A stretch of DNA of 64,000 nucleotides from Coriaria nepalensis (taxonomy: Eukaryota > Streptophyta > Magnoliopsida > Cucurbitales > Coriariaceae), in contig CP114482.1 in NCBI GenBank assembly GCA_027186245.1, positions 30,523,209 to 30,587,208 of the forward strand. Direction: 5' to 3'. The position numbers were made by a program, and so were the translations under genes. Below are positions 60,501 through 64,000 of the stretch, piece by piece. Each line of letters opens with the position of its first letter. Within the stretch, counting starts at the first letter, position 1. The notes under the pieces were generated by a model. The model did not search any database. It was not told the DNA's origin and saw nothing but the letters and a program-made list of their open reading frames with translations.

Positions 60501-63500
60501 TAGCATGTTGTGCACGAAACTTGTGTATAAAGTGCAAAAGTAGAATTCGTTCTAATCACAATCATAAGATGTATTCGCTTAAGATGACTCATTAAAATGA
60601 TTTTAAAGTAAAACAAATGAACACATATCCCGCAAAGAACAGTAGAATATTGTGCACAAAACTCGTGTTTGAAGTGAAAAAATAGAATTTGTACGAATCA
60701 CCATCATATGACTTATTATTAGCCTGAGTTGACCCATTGACGTGATTTTAGGGTAACACCAAGGCACACGTGTCCCCTAAAGGTCATTAGCATGTTGTGC
60801 ACGAAACTTGTGTATAAAGTGCAAAAGTAGAATTCGTTCTAATCACAATCATAAGATGTATGGGCTTGAGTTGACACATTAAAATGATTTTAAAGTAAAA
60901 CAAATGAACACATATCCCGCAAAGAACAGTAGAATATTGTGCACAAAACTCGTGTTTGAAGTGAAAAAACAGAATTTGTACGAATCACCATCATATGACT
61001 TATTATTAGCCTGAGTTGACCCATTGACGTGATTTTAGGGTAACACCAAGGCACACGTGTCCCCTAAAGGTCATTAGCAAGTTGTCCACGAAACTTGTGT
61101 AAAAAGTGCAAAAGTAGAATTCGTTCTAATCACAATCATAAGATATATTAGCGTAAGGTGACTCATTAAAATGATTTTAAGGTAAAACAAATGAACACAT
61201 GTCCCGCAAAGGACATTAGAATATTGTGCACAAAACTTGTGTTTGAAGTGAAAAAACAGAATTTGTACGAATCATCATCATATGACTTATTATTAGCCTG
61301 AGTTGACCCATTGACGTGATTTTAGGATAAAAACAAGGCACATGTGTCCCCTAAAGGTCATTAGCATGTTGTGCCCGAAACTCGTCTATAAAGTGCAGAA
61401 GTAGAATTCGTTCTAATCACAATCATAAGATGTATTAGCTTGAGGTGACTCATTAAAATGATTTTAAGGAAAAACAAATGAACACATGTCCCGCAAAGGA
61501 CATTAGAATATTGTGCACAAAACTCGTGTTTGAAGTGCAAAAATGAATTTATTCGAATTGCCATCATATGATTTATTATTAGCCTGAGTTGACTCATTGA
61601 CATGATTTTAGGGTAAAACCAAAGCACACGTGTCCCCTAAAGGTCATTAGCATGTTGTGCACGAAACTTGTGTATAAAGTGCAAAAGTAGAATTCGTTCT
61701 AATCACAATCATAAGATGTATGGGCTTGAGGTGACTCATTAAAATGATTTTAAGGTAAAACAAATGAACACATGTCCCGCAAAGGACATTAGAATATTGT
61801 GCACAAAACTCGTGTTTGAAGTGAAAAAACAGAATTTGTACGAATCAACGTCATACGACTTATTATTAGCCTGAGTTGACTCATTGACATGATTTTAGGG
61901 TAAAACCAAGGCACACGTGTCCCCTAAAGGTCATTAGCATGTTGTGCACGAAACTTGTGTATAAAGTGCAAAAGTAGAATTCGTTCTAATCACAATCATA
62001 AGATGTATGGGCTTGAGTTGACACATTAAAATGATTTTAAGGTAAAACAAATGAACACATGTCCCGCAAAGGACATTAGAATATTGTACACAAAACTCGT
62101 GTTTGAAGTGAAAAAACAGAATTTGTACGAATCACCATCATATGACTTATTATTAGCCTGAGTTGACCCATTGACGTGATTTTAGGGTGAAACCAAGGCA
62201 CACGTGTCCCCTAAAGGTCATTAGCAAGTTGTGCACGAAACTCGTGTATAAAGTGCAGAAGTAGAATTCCTTCTAATCATAATCATAAGATGTATTGGCT
62301 TGAGGTGACTCATGAAAATGATTTTAAGGTAAAACAAATGAACACATGTCCCGCAAAGGACATTAGAATATTGTGCACAAAACTCATGTTTGAAGTGAAA
62401 AAACAGAATTTGTATGAATCAACGTCATACGACTTATTATTAGCCTGAGTTGACTCATTGACATGATTTTAGGGTAAAACCAAGGCACATGTGTCCCCTA
62501 AAGGTCATTAGCATGTTGTGCACGAAACTTGTGTATAAAGTGCAAAAGTAGAATTCGTTCTAATCACAATCATCAGATGTATTAGCTTAAGGTGACTCAT
62601 TAAAATGATTTTAATGTAAAACAAATGAACACATGTCCCGCAAAGGACATTAGAATATTGTGCACAAAACTCGTGTTTGAAGTGAAAAAACAGAATTTGT
62701 ACGAATCACCATCATATGACTTATTATTAGCCTGAGTTGACCCATCGACGTGATTTTAGGGTGAAACCAAGGCACGCGTGTCCCCTAAAGGTCATTAGCA
62801 AGTTGTGCACGAAACTCGTGTATAAAGTGCAAAAGTAGAATTCGTTCTAATCATAATCATAAGATGTATTGGCCTGAGGTGACTCATGGAAATGATTTTA
62901 AGGTAAAACAAAGGAACACATGTCCCGCGAAGGACATTAGAATGTTGTGCACAAAACTCGTGTTTGAAGTGCAAAAACAGAATTTGTACGAATCACCATC
63001 ATATGACTTATTGGCTTGGGGTGACTCACTGACATGAGTTTAAGGCGAAACCAGGGCACACGTGTCCCCTAAAGGTCATTAGCAAGTTGTGCACGAAACT
63101 CGTGTATAAAGTGAAAAAGTAGAATTCGTTCTAATCATAATCATAAGATGTATTGGCTTGAGGTGACTCATGAAAATGATTTTAAGGTAAAACAAATGAA
63201 CACATGTCCCGCGAAGGACATTAGAATGTTGTGCACAAAACTCGTGTTTGAAGTGCAAAAATAGAATTTATTCGAATCGCCATCATATGACTTATTATTA
63301 GCCTGAGTTGACTCATTGACGTGATTTTAAGGTGAAACTAAGCCACACGTGTCCCCTAAAGGTCAATAGTGTATTGTGCACGAAAGTCGTGTATAAAGTG
63401 CAAAAGTAGAATTCGTTCTAATCACAATCATAAGATGTATTAGCTTAAGGTGACTCATTAAAATGATTTTAAGGTAAAACAAATGAACACATGTCCCGCA

Positions 63501-63949
63501 AACGACATTAGAATATTGTGCACAAAACTCGTGTTTGAAGTGAAAAAACAGAATTTGTACGAATCAACATCATATGACTTATTATTAGCCTGAGTTGACC
63601 CATTGACGTCATTTTAGGGTGAAACCAAGGCACACGTGTCCCCTAAAGGTCATTAGCAAGTTGTGCACGAAACTCGTGTATAAAGTGCAAAAGTAGAATT
63701 CGTTCTAATCATAATCATAAGATGTATTGGCCTGAGGTGACTCATGGAAATGATTTTAAGGTAAAACAAAGGAACACATGTCCCGCGAAGGACATTAGAA
63801 TGTTGTGCACAAAACTCGTGTTTGAAGTGCAAAAATAGAATTTATTCGAATCGCCATCATATGACTTATTATTAGCCTGAGTTGACTTATTGACGTGATT
63901 TTAAGGTGAAACTAAGCCACACGTGTCCCCTAAAGGTCAATAGCATGTT

Positions 63950-64000
63950 GTGCACGAAACTCGTCTATAAAGTGCAAAAGTAGAATTCATTCTAATCACA
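63950..64000 (+). repeat. Partial A monomer at right window edge
   Basis: The final 51 bases begin with GTGCACGAAACTCGTC and stop in TTCTAATCACA, about position 51 of an A monomer. The array continues to the right. Confidence 0.92.

Larger units (their letters stand above)
1..64000. repeat. Uninterrupted AB-dimer satellite array filling the window
   Basis: The landmark GTGCAC (preceded by TT) recurs every ~142 bp from one end to the other, for example at 136, 278, 3398, 3540, 3682, 37897, 38039 and 63950. Units alternate between type A (landmark followed by GAAACTCGTGTATAAAG) and type B (followed by AAAACTCGTGTTTGAAG), giving a dimer of 284-287 bp. All copies read the same way and I saw no inverted monomers. 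Nothing unrelated to the monomer is inserted anywhere, so every stretch without a gene is satellite. Known family behaviour: such arrays are eukaryotic, usually heterochromatic and often centromeric. Inference: this is the interior of a larger array, since both window edges fall inside a monomer. The species and satellite name are not recognised. Confidence 0.98.
50487..64000 (+). repeat. Domain VII: dimers with TTTTAGGGTAAAACC B monomers
   Basis: About 47 dimers. B monomers often read GATTTTAGGGTAAAACCAAGG, and A monomers often read GATGTATTAGCTTAAGG. Many B monomers read GTGAAAAAACAGAATTTGTACG. A dimer family with AAACCACACGTGTCCCCAAAGG (1-bp shorter C run) occurs near 50.74, 51.88, 53.60 and 59.04 kb. 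Repeated multi-dimer blocks are listed separately. No gene seen. Confidence 0.75.

Noticed and set aside
1..64000. Dozens of open frames of 60-99 residues on both strands, with recurring peptides such as those starting MHFIHEFRAQ or containing HTCPPKV
   Set aside because: They are repeat shadows. The same peptide reappears because the same monomer reappears; 142, 284 and 287 are not multiples of three, so frames cannot extend. Indels are not frame-preserving, there is no codon-like conservation, and no frame exceeds 99 residues in 64 kb.
1..64000. CRISPR array
   Set aside because: There are no short identical repeats separated by unique spacers. The whole 142-bp unit is repeated and there is no spacer component.
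1..64000. CENP-B box in the monomer
   Set aside because: The best candidate is TTCGAATCGCC or TTCGAATCACC in B monomers. It shares TTCG with the known 17-bp box but lacks the downstream CGGG and correct spacing.
1..64000. 5S rDNA or tRNA gene cluster
   Set aside because: The unit length is superficially near a short gene plus spacer, but I see no 5S internal control region and no foldable tRNA. The GTTCGAATC motif alone is insufficient.
1..64000. Naming the species or a published satellite family
   Set aside because: I do not recognise the monomer with certainty. Dimeric AT-rich satellites occur in many plants and animals, so any name would be a guess.

Overview
The whole 64 kb window is one uninterrupted tandem satellite DNA array. 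I found no protein-coding gene, RNA gene, transposon or unique spacer. The basic unit is a monomer of about 142 bp. Two diverged monomer types, A and B (about 85% identical, 121 of 142 positions by my hand comparison of representative copies), alternate strictly head-to-tail, so the operational repeat is an AB dimer of 284 bp on the left, lengthening to about 286-287 bp on the right. Dividing the span by the dimer length gives about 223 dimers (roughly 450 monomers), all in one orientation. GC content of representative copies is about 37% (A) and 42% (B). This is typical of a eukaryotic centromeric or pericentromeric/heterochromatic satellite. I cannot name the species. A plant is plausible, but nothing here proves it, and I do not recognise the monomer as a named family.

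Layout. Domain I (1 to ~4.25 kb): plain 284-bp dimers. Domain II (~4.25-13.4 kb): dimers with a GACTAATTGACAT variant, containing a ~3.4 kb segmental duplication (offset 3,690 bp) whose second copy has lost exactly two dimers (568 bp). Domain III (~13.4-16.1 kb): mixed types and a near-perfect 712-bp tandem duplication that breaks the A/B alternation (B-B junctions). Domain IV (~16.1-29.5 kb): A monomers with an A-run of 8-10, B monomers with a 3-bp ATT expansion, and a ~1 kb block (marker TTGGTCG) recurring every 7-8 dimers; much of 16.8-23.2 kb reappears at 25.7-29.5 kb minus whole-dimer losses. A short island at 29.5-30.1 kb looks like left-end sequence, followed by a 570-bp tandem duplication with a scrambled junction (30.16-31.29 kb). 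Domain VI (~31.3-50.5 kb) contains a clear higher-order repeat (HOR) array from 36,751 to 50,486: a four-dimer (eight-monomer) unit L of 1,144 bp and a two-dimer unit S of about 573 bp, in the order S S L L S L L S S S S L S S L L S. Domain VII (50.5-64 kb) has its own segmental copies at offsets of 1,716 and about 5,441 bp (6 and 19 dimers).

How it works together. Nothing here encodes a pathway. The biology is concerted evolution: almost all duplications and losses are whole numbers of dimers, as expected for unequal exchange in register, with occasional out-of-register events and conversion-like patches. Recurrent CG to TG/CA variation suggests cytosine methylation. Short translations of 60-99 residues appear on both strands, but they are by-products of the repeat: 142 and 284 are not multiples of three, so the frame shifts at each unit and no long frame survives. 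All percentages, offsets and boundaries come from reading by eye.
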